Shown here one piece after another: positions 18,618 to 27,237 of a stretch of 39,611 nt of DNA (position 1 is the first letter of the stretch; every line of letters begins with the position of its first letter). The position numbers and the translations under genes are program-made. Source of the DNA: Paracoccaceae bacterium. GTDB lineage: Bacteria > Pseudomonadota > Alphaproteobacteria > Rhodobacterales > Rhodobacteraceae. The notes under the pieces are model-generated. The model worked only from the letters and a program-made list of their open reading frames with translations, did no database searches and was not told where the DNA came from. The DNA lies in assembly GCA_902512685.1 (NCBI GenBank), contig CABXKH010000015.1:1-39611 (forward strand), given 5' to 3'.

Positions 18618-19306
18618 TCTGGTGTCAGCATGTAGCCTGATCCACGCACGGTTTGAAGATAACGCGGTTCTTTTGGGTTCACTTCGATTTTTCGCCTAAG
18701 CCGTGTTATTTGCACATCAATGGCTCTGTCTTGTGCAAGATCGGCGCCACGTCCCATTTCGCTCACCAAATGCGCCCGGCTAACTGGTTCTCCAGCGCTG
18801 GCAGCAAAAATTCGCATCAGTTGGCCCTCGGTCGCGGTCAGTCGAATTTGGTCCTCACCATGCCAAAGCTCTCCTCGCTCTAAATCATACCTTGTAGGAC
18901 CTAGGGTTATGATTTTAGGCAGAATTTGTTCTTCTTTTGGGTCGGGCAAGCGGCGTAAAATAGAGTTAATTCTAAGCAGCAGTTCTTTTGGTTCAAAAGG
19001 TTTTGCAAGATAATCATCTGCTCCTGCTTCAAGACCAGATATTCGATCATCTATCTCATTTTTTGCTGTCAGAAGTAAAATCGGAATATTGGCTGTTCGG
19101 CGAAGGTCTTGCGTTAGGCTAATACCATCCTCACCAGGCATCATAACATCAAGTATTATCATGTCGAATTCAAGACCTACCAATAGCCTTCGCGCATGTG
19201 CTGCGTCCCGCGCAATGGATACCAGAAAGTCATTTCTGATCAGATATTTTTGTAAAAGTAAGCGTATGCGTTCGTCGTCATCAACAACCAATAGATGGGT
19301 TTGCAT
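18614..19306 (-). CDS. petR: OmpR-family response regulator PetR
   Basis: This 230-residue two-domain regulator has a receiver (residues 1-115) with the phospho-acceptor Asp in [13 protein letters not shown], Thr in ILLLTAKNE and Lys in [12 protein letters not shown] winged-helix DNA-binding domain follows, with [14 protein letters not shown] and the C-terminal [12 protein letters not shown] hairpin. The identification as PetR rests on context: in Rhodobacter capsulatus petR lies with petP upstream of the bc1 operon, and the same pair and direction occur here. It follows petP after 6 nt, so the two form one operon. No histidine kinase gene is next to it. Confidence 0.9.
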   Translation of the reverse strand: MQTHLLVVDDDERIRLLLQKYLIRNDFLVSIARDAAHARRLLVGLEFDMIILDVMMPGEDGISLTQDLRRTANIPILLLTAKNEIDDRISGLEAGADDYLAKPFEPKELLLRINSILRRLPDPKEEQILPKIITLGPTRYDLERGELWHGEDQIRLTATEGQLMRIFAASAGEPVSRAHLVSEMGRGADLAQDRAIDVQITRLRRKIEVNPKEPRYLQTVRGSGYMLTPD

Positions 19307-19312
19307 GGATTG

Positions 19313-19825
19313 CTAGCCCCCACTATCGCGCATGTTGGTATAAGTAATACGCATCTTAGGGTCCATCATGGCTTCTAATACGGTTCGAAAACCAGCAACA
19401 GCCTCTGGTCCTGCTGTACGAAAAGCGCTTCGCATGCGTAGGCGCTGTGCATTAGAGAGTTTTTGCTCTAGCTTAATACCCTCGGAAGTTAAAAATAAAT
19501 GACGCTTGCGACGATCTTTTTTTCCGATATGGCTTTCAACCAAACCATCTTCAATCAAAGAGCGCAATACCCGGTTTAATGACTGTTTGGTGACACCAAG
19601 GATATTCAGCAAATTATTGACTGTTGTTCCAGGCGCGCCCTTTATAAAATGCAGCGCTCGATGATGAGCCCGCCCATAAGAAAATTGCTCCAATATTAAG
19701 TCTGGGTCAGCGGTAAAGCCTCGATAGGCAAAAAACATCGCCTCGATGCCTTGACGGAGTTGCTCGTCAGTCAAATAGAGCAAAGCTTGGCCTTTGTCAT
19801 GGTGAGATGATAGGGCGCTCTCCAT
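19313..19825 (-). CDS. petP: MarR-family transcriptional regulator PetP
   Basis: This 170-residue protein has a MarR winged helix at about residues 45-140: TTVNNLLNILGVTKQSLNRVL is the helix-turn-helix, and DGLVESHIGKKDRRKRHLFL is the wing. It starts MESALSSHHD after a strong AGGAGG site; the frame extends to 19852 but that start lacks a signal. Position upstream of petR and near petABC matches petP of Rhodobacter. A palindrome 33 nt before the start may be its operator. Confidence 0.9.
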   Translation of the reverse strand: MESALSSHHDKGQALLYLTDEQLRQGIEAMFFAYRGFTADPDLILEQFSYGRAHHRALHFIKGAPGTTVNNLLNILGVTKQSLNRVLRSLIEDGLVESHIGKKDRRKRHLFLTSEGIKLEQKLSNAQRLRMRSAFRTAGPEAVAGFRTVLEAMMDPKMRITYTNMRDSGG

Positions 19826-19857
19826 AAAACCTCCTGCATTTTGAATAATCAAAGTTT

Positions 19858-19876
19858 ATGTCAGCCTTGTTGACAT
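19858..19876. promoter_or_regulatory. Palindromic operator candidate upstream of petP
   Basis: The sequence ATGTCA-N7-TGACAT is a perfect six-base inverted repeat 33 bp upstream of the petP start, in the petP-ilvE intergenic region. On the minus strand it lies between a TTGGAA and a TAAACT spaced by 17 nt, a plausible petP promoter. MarR proteins commonly bind such palindromes and repress their own genes, so autoregulation is likely but unproven. Confidence 0.5.
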
Positions 19877-19991
19877 TCCAAGAGGCAACTGCTAGCGATT
19901 CACAGTTTTTTTGGAATAATATGACCACATCGGGCATATTATTGAAATTTTAGCAAAGGCATCCATTGGATGAAGCAAAAAGGGGCATGTC

Positions 19992-20861
19992 ATGGAAAGA
20001 GGATATGACGATCGCGACGGCAAAATTTGGTTGGACGGCCACCTTATTGATTGGCGTGAAGCAAACGTACATGTGCTTACTCATGCCATGCATTACGCCA
20101 GCTCTGTTTTTGAAGGGGAGCGCGCTTACAATGGTAAAATTTTCAAAAGTCGAGAACATTCTGAAAGGTTGATTGCCTCTGCCAAGTTAGTAGATTTTGA
20201 TATCCCTTATTCTGTTGATGAAATTGAGCAAGCAAAAGAAACCGCGCTAAAAGCCAATGGTTTAACCGACGCCTATGTTCGGGCATTTGCTTGGCGCGGC
20301 GCCGGGCAAGATATGGGCGTTGCGTCAGCGCGGAACCCTGTCAGGATGGCGATAGCAGTTTGGTTTTGGGGAAATTACTACGGAGATGCCAAAATGAAGG
20401 GTGCAAAACTCGATGTTGCGAAATGGCGCCGTCCGGATCCGGCCACTGCACCTTCTCAAGCAAAAGCTGCGGGGCTCTATATGATCGCAACAATGTCCAA
20501 ACATGCAGCAGAGGCCAAAGGCTGTAGCGATGCTATGATGTTTGATTATCGCGGCTATATAGCTGAGGCTACCGGGGCAAACATATTTTTTGTAAAAAAT
20601 GGGGAAGTTCACACGCCGACACCGGATTCATTTTTGAATGGTTTGACACGTCAAGCCGTTATTAAAATGCTGCGAGAAAAAGGCGTGGAAGTAATAGAGC
20701 GCCATATAATGCCTGAGGAGCTTGAAAGTTTTGAGCAATGTTGGTTAACAGGAACAGCTGCAGAAGTAACCCCAGTTGGGCAAATAGGCGACTATAGTTT
20801 CGAAGTAGGTGCGCTCACCCGTGATATTTCGGAAAGCTACGAAAAATTGGTGAGGGTCTGA
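19992..20861 (+). CDS. ilvE: Branched-chain amino acid aminotransferase
   Basis: This fold-type IV PLP enzyme transaminates leucine, isoleucine and valine with their keto acids. The 289-residue protein has LTHAMHYASSVFEGERAY at the N-terminal active-site loop, the PLP lysine in APSQAKAAGLYMI, GYIAEATGANIFFVKNG for cofactor phosphate binding, and the closing WLTGTAAEVTPVGQIG. The start follows AGGGG. It sits between petP (divergent, 166 nt away) and the bc1 operon and is followed by a 384-nt gap, so it is probably not co-transcribed with petABC. Confidence 0.95.
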   Translation: MERGYDDRDGKIWLDGHLIDWREANVHVLTHAMHYASSVFEGERAYNGKIFKSREHSERLIASAKLVDFDIPYSVDEIEQAKETALKANGLTDAYVRAFAWRGAGQDMGVASARNPVRMAIAVWFWGNYYGDAKMKGAKLDVAKWRRPDPATAPSQAKAAGLYMIATMSKHAAEAKGCSDAMMFDYRGYIAEATGANIFFVKNGEVHTPTPDSFLNGLTRQAVIKMLREKGVEVIERHIMPEELESFEQCWLTGTAAEVTPVGQIGDYSFEVGALTRDISESYEKLVRV

Positions 20862-20933
20862 TCCGTCAGGCGACCTTCCTAATTTTTGAGTTAAGCAAGA
20901 ATCAGGCAAGATACAGTATTTTCAAACATGAGT

Positions 20934-20963
20934 TTGCCAACTTGCAATTGGGTTGGACATAAG
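20934..20963 (+). promoter_or_regulatory. Weak candidate promoter for petABC
   Basis: TTGCCA (5 of 6 to the -35 consensus) is followed after 18 nt by CATAAG (4 of 6 to the -10). It lies about 280 nt upstream of petA. It is the best match I see in the gap, but other starts are possible. Confidence 0.3.
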
Positions 20964-21152
20964 AATTGCCTAAGTTGGGGCATCATTCTTCCAAGAAAAT
21001 GGAACCAACTTCAATATTTAAGTTTAATACACGAGATTTACGGCAATTTATTTCTTCAAATAGTCAAAAAAAGCTAAAACTTGTGAAACATCCGCGATAA
21101 AAAGGCGCGGTTAGCATCCTGTGCTAGACGCAGGGCGTAACCCTCGTTAAAC

Positions 21153-21176
21153 AGCCTATCAAATAGCCTATCAAAA
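21153..21176. repeat. 12-bp tandem repeat in the petABC leader
   Basis: AGCCTATCAAAT is followed directly by AGCCTATCAAAA, two 12-bp units differing only in the last base, about 70-93 bp before the petA start. One-turn-plus spacing of direct repeats suits a response-regulator binding site such as for PetR, but no binding consensus is known to me. Confidence 0.55.
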
Positions 21177-21245
21177 GGTTATGATCTTTGGATCGAAAAT
21201 CGAAATATAGGGCGCAAAGCCCAGTTAACAAATGGAGCTTACCTC

Positions 21246-21806
21246 GTGTCACACGCAGAAGATCACGAAGGCACACGCAGAGACTTTCTATATTATGCCG
21301 TGGCTGGCACAGGCACAGTAGGTGCAAGCGCCGCAATTTGGCCTTTGGTGAACCAAATGAATCCATCGGCTGATGTCAAAGCGCTCTCGTCGATTCGCGT
21401 TGATATTTCAGAAATAGCCCCGGGAACGCAATTGACTGTAAAGTGGCTGGGCAAACCAGTTTTTATCCGCCGCAGAACTGAAAAAGAAATCTCTGAGGCC
21501 CGTGCTGTTGAACTAGCTGAACTGATCGATGTCTCTGCGCGCAACAAAAACGCGCCTGAATTAGATGCGTCAGACCAAAACCGTGCCATGGACGAAACAG
21601 GTGAATGGCTTGTGATGATGGGCGTTTGTACCCACTTGGGCTGCGTACCTCTTGGCGATGGTGCTGGAGATTTTCATGGGTGGTTTTGTCCTTGCCATGG
21701 GTCCCATTATGATACGTCAGGCCGAATCCGCAAAGGTCCAGCTCCTGAAAATCTTCAGGTGCCCGTCGCAAAATTTGTAGATTCAACCACGATTAAACTT
21801 GGTTAA
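21246..21806 (+). CDS. petA: Ubiquinol-cytochrome c reductase Rieske iron-sulfur subunit
   Basis: The Rieske subunit of the bc1 complex takes electrons from ubiquinol and passes them to cytochrome c1. The 186-residue protein starts at GTG ([17 protein letters not shown]), eight bases after GGAG. The TRRDFLYY segment and the following hydrophobic helix form the Tat-type membrane anchor. The cluster-binding boxes CTHLGC and CPCHGSHYD provide two Cys and two His for the [2Fe-2S] centre. It is the first gene of petABC, with petB 12 nt downstream. Confidence 0.97.
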   Translation: MSHAEDHEGTRRDFLYYAVAGTGTVGASAAIWPLVNQMNPSADVKALSSIRVDISEIAPGTQLTVKWLGKPVFIRRRTEKEISEARAVELAELIDVSARNKNAPELDASDQNRAMDETGEWLVMMGVCTHLGCVPLGDGAGDFHGWFCPCHGSHYDTSGRIRKGPAPENLQVPVAKFVDSTTIKLG

Positions 21807-21818
21807 GGAGCGTATAGT

Positions 21819-23144
21819 ATGGCTGGAATTCCTCACGACCATTACGAACCAAAATCTTCTGGAGAAAAATGGCTGCATTCACGGCTGCCTATTGTAGGCC
21901 TGCTTTACGATACCTTGATGATCCCAACACCAAAAAACCTTAACTGGATGTGGATTTGGGGCATTGTTTTGACGTTTTGTTTGGCTTTGCAAATCATTAC
22001 AGGCATTGTTTTGGTGATGCACTATACTCCGCATGTAGATATGGCATTTGCATCGGTTGAGCATATCATGCGTGATGTTAACGGTGGTCATATGATCCGC
22101 TATTTGCACATGAATGGCGCGTCTTTATTCTTTGTAGCGGTTTATGCCCATATCTTTCGTGGCCTTTACTATGGGTCTTACAAAGCCCCACGAGAAGTCA
22201 CATGGATTATCGGGATGATAATATACGTTTTGATGATGGCGACGGTTTTTATGGGCTATGTACTACCTTGGGGGCAGATGTCCTTTTGGGGTGCCACAGT
22301 TATTACCGGCCTTTTTGGAGCGCTCCCATTTATAGGTGAACCGCTGCAGGCTTGGTTGCTCGGTGGGCCGGCAGTGGACAACGCAACTTTAAATCGTTTC
22401 TTCAGTTTACACTACTTACTGCCATTTCTAATTGCTGGGTTAGTTATCGTGCACATCTGGGCGTTTCACACGACGGGAAACAATAACCCAACAGGTGTAG
22501 AAGTACGGCGCGGGTCGAAAGAAGAAGCGCAAAAAGATACAGTGCCTTTCTGGCCTTACTTCGTAATTAAAGATTTGTTTGCACTTGCTATCATTTTGAC
22601 AGTCTTTTTTGCGATCGTAGGATTTATGCCAAATTATCTGGGACACCCAGATAACTACATAGAAGCCAATGCTCTGGTGACACCGGCGCATATTGTGCCG
22701 GAATGGTATCTATTGCCTTTCTACGCAATCCTGCGTGCTTTCACATCTGAGGTTTGGGTTGTGCAGTTTGTAAGCTTCCTCACTGGCGGAATTATTGATG
22801 CCAAGGTGTTTGGAGTTCTTGCAATGTTTGGGGCTATTGCAGTCATGGCGCTGGCGCCTTGGCTGGATACATCATCGGTTAGGTCTGCGCGGTATCGCCC
22901 GATGCTAAAATGGTGGTTTGCTTTGCTTATCGTGGACTTCGTATTGCTAATGTGGTTGGGCGCAATGCCTGCAGAAGAACCATATGCCAGCTTTTCACTA
23001 ATTGCGGCAACCTACTGGTTCGCTTATTTTCTAGTCATTCTTCCTTTAATGGGTGTGCTTGAAAAACCGCTTCCTCAGCCTGCGACTATCGAAGAAGATT
23101 TTGAAGCGCAGCATGGCAAGAAAGATGCCTCACCGGCAGAATAA
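21819..23144 (+). CDS. petB: Cytochrome b of the bc1 complex
   Basis: This 441-residue membrane subunit holds both b hemes and the quinone sites. Heme-ligand histidines are visible in [10 protein letters not shown] and [12 protein letters not shown] on helix B and in [10 protein letters not shown] and [12 protein letters not shown] on helix D. The Qo-site motif PEWY is present ([18 protein letters not shown]). Eight hydrophobic helices are evident. The ribosome-binding site AAGGAG lies just before the ATG. It is the middle gene of a tight petA-petB-petC operon. Confidence 0.98.
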   Translation: MAGIPHDHYEPKSSGEKWLHSRLPIVGLLYDTLMIPTPKNLNWMWIWGIVLTFCLALQIITGIVLVMHYTPHVDMAFASVEHIMRDVNGGHMIRYLHMNGASLFFVAVYAHIFRGLYYGSYKAPREVTWIIGMIIYVLMMATVFMGYVLPWGQMSFWGATVITGLFGALPFIGEPLQAWLLGGPAVDNATLNRFFSLHYLLPFLIAGLVIVHIWAFHTTGNNNPTGVEVRRGSKEEAQKDTVPFWPYFVIKDLFALAIILTVFFAIVGFMPNYLGHPDNYIEANALVTPAHIVPEWYLLPFYAILRAFTSEVWVVQFVSFLTGGIIDAKVFGVLAMFGAIAVMALAPWLDTSSVRSARYRPMLKWWFALLIVDFVLLMWLGAMPAEEPYASFSLIAATYWFAYFLVILPLMGVLEKPLPQPATIEEDFEAQHGKKDASPAE

Positions 23145-23162
23145 CAAAAGGGACAGAAACTA

Positions 23163-23951
23163 ATGTTCAAAAAACTTACTCTGAGCGCTATTGCAGCACT
23201 GGCCCTATCTATGTCTGGTGCCTTTGCAGCAGGCGGAGGTGAGCAGCATATAGAGGATTACCAGTTCTCGTTCGAAGGCCCATTTGGAACTTTTGACCAA
23301 GCACAATTGCAACGCGGGCTAAAGGTTTATACTGAAGTTTGTGCCAGTTGTCATGGATTGAAATATGTGCCTATCCGCACACTAGCTGACGAGGGTGGGC
23401 CGCATTACTCAGAAGATCAAGTGCGTGCTTATGCAAAAAACTTTGAAGTCTATGATGCAGACCTGGAAGACTTTAGAGAAGCCAAACCTGTGGATCACTT
23501 TCCAGAAAATACCGCCGTGGGCGCCCCCGATTTATCGATGATGGCAAAAGCACGCGCAGGCTTTCACGGTCCATACGGCACAGGCATTAGTCAATTGATA
23601 AATGGTATGGGGGGGGCAGAATATATCGCGTCCCTTTTAACCGGTTACACTGGCAAAGAAAAAGAAGAAGCCGGAGTGACCCTATATGAGAACACTGCTT
23701 TTCCTGGCGGATGGATTTCAATGGCGCCTCCATTGTCTGATGGTGATGTTGATTTTGATGATGGTCATTCGAATGATCTGCACCATGAATCAATGGATAT
23801 TGCAGCATTTTTGATGTGGGCGGCTGAACCTAAAATGATGGCGCGCCAGTATGCGGGGTTCCTTGGTGTCTTTATTTTGGTGATTTTATCGGTCTTGCTT
23901 TATCTAACAAACAAGCGGATTTGGGCGCCGATCAAGTACAAAAAATCCTAA
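23163..23951 (+). CDS. petC: Cytochrome c1
   Basis: The 262-residue protein has a cleavable signal peptide ([19 protein letters not shown], ending near AFAAGGG), which exports it to the periplasm. The heme c site is CASCHG, and the axial Met is in [11 protein letters not shown]. The segment [18 protein letters not shown] is typical of alphaproteobacterial c1. A C-terminal helix ([19 protein letters not shown]) anchors it to the membrane. It follows petB by 18 nt and ends the operon; a terminator is found 30 nt downstream. Confidence 0.98.
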   Translation: MFKKLTLSAIAALALSMSGAFAAGGGEQHIEDYQFSFEGPFGTFDQAQLQRGLKVYTEVCASCHGLKYVPIRTLADEGGPHYSEDQVRAYAKNFEVYDADLEDFREAKPVDHFPENTAVGAPDLSMMAKARAGFHGPYGTGISQLINGMGGAEYIASLLTGYTGKEKEEAGVTLYENTAFPGGWISMAPPLSDGDVDFDDGHSNDLHHESMDIAAFLMWAAEPKMMARQYAGFLGVFILVILSVLLYLTNKRIWAPIKYKKS

Positions 23952-23980
23952 AATCAAGTATTTTTGACTAACTAATTTAA

Positions 23981-24009
23981 CCTCGCCTTTATGGCGGGGT
24001 TTTTATTTT
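23981..24009 (+). terminator. Rho-independent terminator of petABC
   Basis: The seven-base-pair hairpin CCTCGCC-TTTAT-GGCGGGG (one G-U pair) is followed by TTTTTATTTTA. It begins 30 nt after the petC stop and faces the convergent DUF3726 gene. Confidence 0.9.
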
Positions 24010-24065
24010 AGCCAGGCTGACGGGTGTTAGCGATATATCCTTTAGTGCCTGATTAACTTTAGAAA

Positions 24066-24644
24066 TTAATCATTGTCGTTCAATCCGGCCCCAGCCCCGG
24101 CAATCCGGCTGGCCTCTGTTGACGGGGCATAAGTTTTAAATGCTAAAGCCGTCAAGTTTTCGTAATGATGGTCAGAAATTATTGCTCTATCGAGGGCTAT
24201 TTGCTTTTTCCCTTTCGGAGCCTTTGCAAGTCCAATCCAAAGCGGGGCGGCAGTTGTTACATTAAACCCTTTCAGAGAAACCGCAAAAAGTTCTTGGTCT
24301 TTTATATAAACTTCAAAGTCCTGCCATTTACAGTAAATGCACTGATCCGTTGCGGCACAGGTCAAAGCAATAAATGCAACCAAGAAGCCTGGGGTATGTA
24401 CTGGCGCTGAAAGCGTCGTTTTAGACAGCTGATCAGGTGCGTCGCACAATTGCGGTCCTAGCAGTAAGGCACTATTGCTTTTCGGCGCCTCCAGTGCCTC
24501 TAGTAAAATTTGAGCAGACTCAAGCCCAAGGGAGGATAAAATTTTAACTGCCTTTCCAGCCTCTTCAGCTAGTCCCCATGAAAGGCCAGCACCGCGCGCG
24601 GCTCTTAGTGCAAGCGCTTCGTATTCATTTAAAGAATAGCTCAT
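24066..24644 (-). CDS. DUF3726-family protein of unknown function
   Basis: The 192-residue protein opens with MSYSLNEYEALALRAARGAG then LSWGLAEEAGKA, the conserved start of DUF3726 proteins, which are found mainly in proteobacteria and have no known activity. The remaining sequence is mixed alpha/beta, with a Cys pair in CIYCKW and a conserved-looking DRAIISDHHYENL. No signal peptide or membrane segment is seen. Its start overlaps the stop of the preceding frame (24641) by 4 nt, so it belongs to the same operon as the frameshifted gene and the HPt gene. Confidence 0.8.
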   Translation of the reverse strand: MSYSLNEYEALALRAARGAGLSWGLAEEAGKAVKILSSLGLESAQILLEALEAPKSNSALLLGPQLCDAPDQLSKTTLSAPVHTPGFLVAFIALTCAATDQCIYCKWQDFEVYIKDQELFAVSLKGFNVTTAAPLWIGLAKAPKGKKQIALDRAIISDHHYENLTALAFKTYAPSTEASRIAGAGAGLNDND

Positions 24645-25366
24645 GTTTGAGGCTTTAAAGTAGGATAGGTCCAGTCATCAGTTTCTTGGTTGGTTAGCTC
24701 ATGAGGAAATGGAGCATCTTTAAACATGTTTATGCGCACCCACCTATCTGAGCGTGGATCAAAGTGGCACGCGCCAAAAAACGCAAGCTTTGCTCTTAAT
24801 AAATCTATAGGAAGCATTCTTGCATCAATAGTATTGTCGCGAATTTCAGCATATTCAAACCTTGAGACGATTTGGATACGTCGTACAGTGTGGCGGTGTT
24901 CTGGGTGAGCTACTAAAAAAGCTGCTATTTGCTGATGGTCATTCCAAGTAGATAGTGCCTTCGAAAGAGCAGCGGCATCGCGTCCTGGCTGTAAAGGCTG
25001 CTCATAATCTGCAATATCTTCTTCAAACCGTTCACCTAACCGTGGCTCAAGCTTTTCTTCTGATATGTACCATGCTCTTGCATTGGTCGATTTTTTGCTC
25101 CAATCAATCTTAAGAGCCCAATCATATATTGTCTCAAGGACCTGATTTAAGCGTCCTACTGTCATGGAACCATTTATGCGGAACCCTTTGATTTCGTCAG
25201 CGCTCATACAGTTGCTTAGGTCGTCAATCATATCCCCATAGGGCTCTAACATAAGAGAGACGAGCAACTCTTGACCTTCAAGGCTAAGTTTTTTTTCTGC
25301 CCAATAGTACAAACTGTCCCACAGAAAAGCGATATTCTGATCAAGGCTTTCGATTTTCGGACTCAA
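24641..25366 (-). CDS. C-terminal part of an unknown protein, separated by a frameshift
   Basis: This frame is not recognised as a known family. The 241 residues (from a TTG) are soluble and helical, with WDSLYYWAEKKLSLEGQELL and a C-terminal basic/aromatic part containing HPEHRHTVRRIQIV and FFGACHFDPRSDRWVRI. There is no ATG or GTG near its beginning. The frame opens exactly at the run of seven A (coding strand) at 25440-25446, where the preceding frame ends. Removing one A joins the two into a single frame of about 600 codons (RAVKN-IENWRSEHPIQREKL). It is therefore best seen as the 3' half of one gene. It overlaps DUF3726 by 4 nt. Confidence 0.65.
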   Translation of the reverse strand: MSPKIESLDQNIAFLWDSLYYWAEKKLSLEGQELLVSLMLEPYGDMIDDLSNCMSADEIKGFRINGSMTVGRLNQVLETIYDWALKIDWSKKSTNARAWYISEEKLEPRLGERFEEDIADYEQPLQPGRDAAALSKALSTWNDHQQIAAFLVAHPEHRHTVRRIQIVSRFEYAEIRDNTIDARMLPIDLLRAKLAFFGACHFDPRSDRWVRINMFKDAPFPHELTNQETDDWTYPTLKPQT

Positions 25367-25433
25367 AATCGCGAGATCTTGCTTTAAAGCAGTCAGTTTT
25401 TCTCTTTGAATCGGGTGTTCTGAGCGCCAATTC

Positions 25434-26438
25434 TCAATATTTTTTTACAGCTCTTGGTAAAAGGGAGGTGAAAATTTGAAAATCTTTTTGGGCCACCCAT
25501 TCGACGTTGCGCACTCTAGCCAAAGCCTCTTCTTTGGCTGCAATCCAATTATTCAAAAGCATTGGATGCTTAATTAGAAAAGGGGCCATGCCTAAGCCAG
25601 TTGAGTTGCCAATACCAAACTTACGGCGAAGCGATGGTTTCAATTTTACAGCTGTTTCTGGGGCTTTTGCATGGGCCATATGCTCTACTAGATCCATTAC
25701 AAAAGTTCTAATCAAGTACACAGTAAGCATTTCAACTTGAAACGACCCTTGAAACTCCGGGCGCTCCAATAGTGTTTCCCGATCAGCCGCACCAAATTTT
25801 CCTGAGCCGTATACCGCTGTGGTACGCATTAAATAGCCAACATCCTCAATTAAGTTTAACTTTGGTTGATCTCCTGCAGCCAATGAATTGACAACATGAT
25901 CCCAAAGTCTAACTGAACGGTTGGCCCGAGAAATGCTTAACTCTTTTTTTGTCACGCGACCAGCTTCCTGTGCTGGTATATTTTTCCTTAGCCGGGCAAA
26001 GTCGGATGGTGTGGGAATACCGTCAAAAAGTGCAAAACTAGCATCCCATTCCGTGGCAATAACTCGGTCAGAGCGTTTTTCGGGCGGCAAATCATTTGCA
26101 AATGCAACTAGAGAATAGCGACTTTTTCCCGTTTTGGCTGTATATATCGCCTGCCCAACGCCTTGTGAGTCAATATCAAAAAGAGACCGCTCAAAGGTCC
26201 AATTTTCTGACGTAGCGCGTCTTAGAAGTACGCGCATAAAAGAAAGCCGGTTTTGATGGAAAGACCCCATGCGGCCTAACTTCATGATTTCTGATGCTTG
26301 ACGATGAGGTTTCGATCTACCCAACTCGGTTTTGGCGGCCCGCATTTTACACTCCAATAGGTTTAAGAACTTATTGCTTTTAACAGGATAGTAAAAACCG
26401 TCTAAAAACGACTTCCCAAACTGCCCATCGTCAAACAA
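25434..26438 (-). CDS. N-terminal part of an unknown protein, separated by a frameshift
   Basis: This frame is also not recognised as a known family. It encodes 334 residues from a TTG, without signal peptide or membrane segment. Notable stretches are DDGQFGKSFLDGFYYPVKSN at the start, a basic region KTELGRSKPHRQASEI, IATEWDASFALFDGIPTPSD, and FGIGNSTGLGMAPFLIKHP. It ends at the TGA just after the seven-A run at 25440-25446. The likely true start is the ATG at 26448, which has a GAGGAAGT site but lies one frame off: deletion of one T in the TTTT tract would give MLYLFDDGQFGKSF. Alternatively TTG at 26438 is the start. The HPt gene ends 8 nt before that ATG, so the genes form an operon. Confidence 0.65.
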   Translation of the reverse strand: MFDDGQFGKSFLDGFYYPVKSNKFLNLLECKMRAAKTELGRSKPHRQASEIMKLGRMGSFHQNRLSFMRVLLRRATSENWTFERSLFDIDSQGVGQAIYTAKTGKSRYSLVAFANDLPPEKRSDRVIATEWDASFALFDGIPTPSDFARLRKNIPAQEAGRVTKKELSISRANRSVRLWDHVVNSLAAGDQPKLNLIEDVGYLMRTTAVYGSGKFGAADRETLLERPEFQGSFQVEMLTVYLIRTFVMDLVEHMAHAKAPETAVKLKPSLRRKFGIGNSTGLGMAPFLIKHPMLLNNWIAAKEEALARVRNVEWVAQKDFQIFTSLLPRAVKKY

Positions 26439-26455
26439 AATATAGCATACTTCCT

Positions 26456-26821
26456 CTAAACTTCCATAAGACCTTTATTAATAAAAGTGGCCTTCGCAAC
26501 CTGCCAAATTTCTGTCAGATTTGTCAGCTCATACAAAAGATCATCAGGTTTTCCCGTTTCGGCGATGCTTTCCATAATATTTAACTGTTTTTGTAATCCT
26601 ATAATGCCCAAAGCTGCAGCGGAACCGGCAGATTGATGGACCTTTCCAATTAGGTTTTCAAGGCCGGCCTTCTCGATCTTAGTAATTGAAATTAAGTTGA
26701 TTAAGTTTTCTATTTCTTGGCTAAAGCGATGAATTAATTTAGTAAAATCATCAGTGCCTAATTGTTGTTCTAGGTCAGATACATGTTCAAAATTAATCGG
26801 GTTGGTGGTTTGAATTTTCAT
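26456..26821 (-). CDS. HPt-domain phosphotransfer protein
   Basis: This 121-residue, all-helical protein matches the histidine phosphotransfer fold. The presumed phospho-acceptor His62 lies in GKVHQSAGSAAALGIIGLQK. The usual HxLKGxxxxxG pattern is kept except that the Lys position is Ala. A typical HPt relays phosphate between a hybrid kinase and a response regulator. The start MKIQTTNP follows AAGGACG. It is first in a minus-strand operon with the unknown protein and DUF3726, and faces away from a LuxR-type response regulator 416 nt off. Confidence 0.82.
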   Translation of the reverse strand: MKIQTTNPINFEHVSDLEQQLGTDDFTKLIHRFSQEIENLINLISITKIEKAGLENLIGKVHQSAGSAAALGIIGLQKQLNIMESIAETGKPDDLLYELTNLTEIWQVAKATFINKGLMEV

Positions 26822-27237
26822 ATGCCGTCCTTAAAAAGTCAAAAAATTTTGAGGCGTTAACTACTTTCAATTCATAAATACTCTAAAAAGTTAATTCAAA
26901 TTCGCAATAGTTTTCTCATATGGATTGTCAGTGATACTAAGGGAAAACGGGTACTCAAAAATGCTTAGACAAAATTTACTTTGGTCAAATGGTTGTAGAA
27001 AAATCAAAGAACTGAAATCTTAAACTAGATAGCAGCATCAATCTATTTAGGATGAACTTTAATTCAGAGAAATTTATCCACTTAAAACAATACTTTCGGG
27101 CTTAACCTGTACTCCATAGAATAGGCACTATCTGGGCATAAAGACCCATTCATGAGCATTTGCGGTTGTTTTTAAGACCTTTTTGTCACATTATCTACCT
27201 TAGGGGAGATGCTGTTGTTAAAAGTGAAAGTTAATAG
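26822..27237. other. Divergent intergenic region between the HPt and LuxR-type regulator genes
   Basis: This 416-nt AT-rich stretch has no supported gene on either strand. It should contain promoters for both directions. I find no convincing -35/-10 pair, no CtrA-type TTAA-N7-TTAA site and no clear hairpin. A TTAA-N9-TTAA lies immediately before the regulator start (near 27219-27235), but the spacing does not fit CtrA. Confidence 0.6.

Larger units (their letters stand above)
20862..21245. other. Intergenic leader between ilvE and petA
   Basis: This 384-nt stretch has no supported gene. It is AT-rich and should hold the petABC promoter and leader. I see a weak promoter match, a 12-bp tandem repeat near the 3' end (both listed separately) and a small hairpin, AGGG-CGTAA-CCCT, near 21132-21144. 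A possible hairpin just after ilvE (20855-20875) has no clean U-run. Confidence 0.6.

Noticed and set aside
20855-20885. Hairpin GGTC...GACC just after ilvE as a terminator
   Set aside because: The stem is imperfect and the T-rich tract comes several bases late; support is too weak to list as a terminator.
25440-25446. A AAA AAA as a classical -1 ribosomal frameshift site
   Set aside because: The codon phase fits the heptamer, but the -1 frame soon reaches a stop. Joining the two frames needs a net +1 shift (one A removed).
27195-27237. CtrA binding site before the LuxR-type regulator
   Set aside because: The two TTAA boxes are nine bases apart, not seven.
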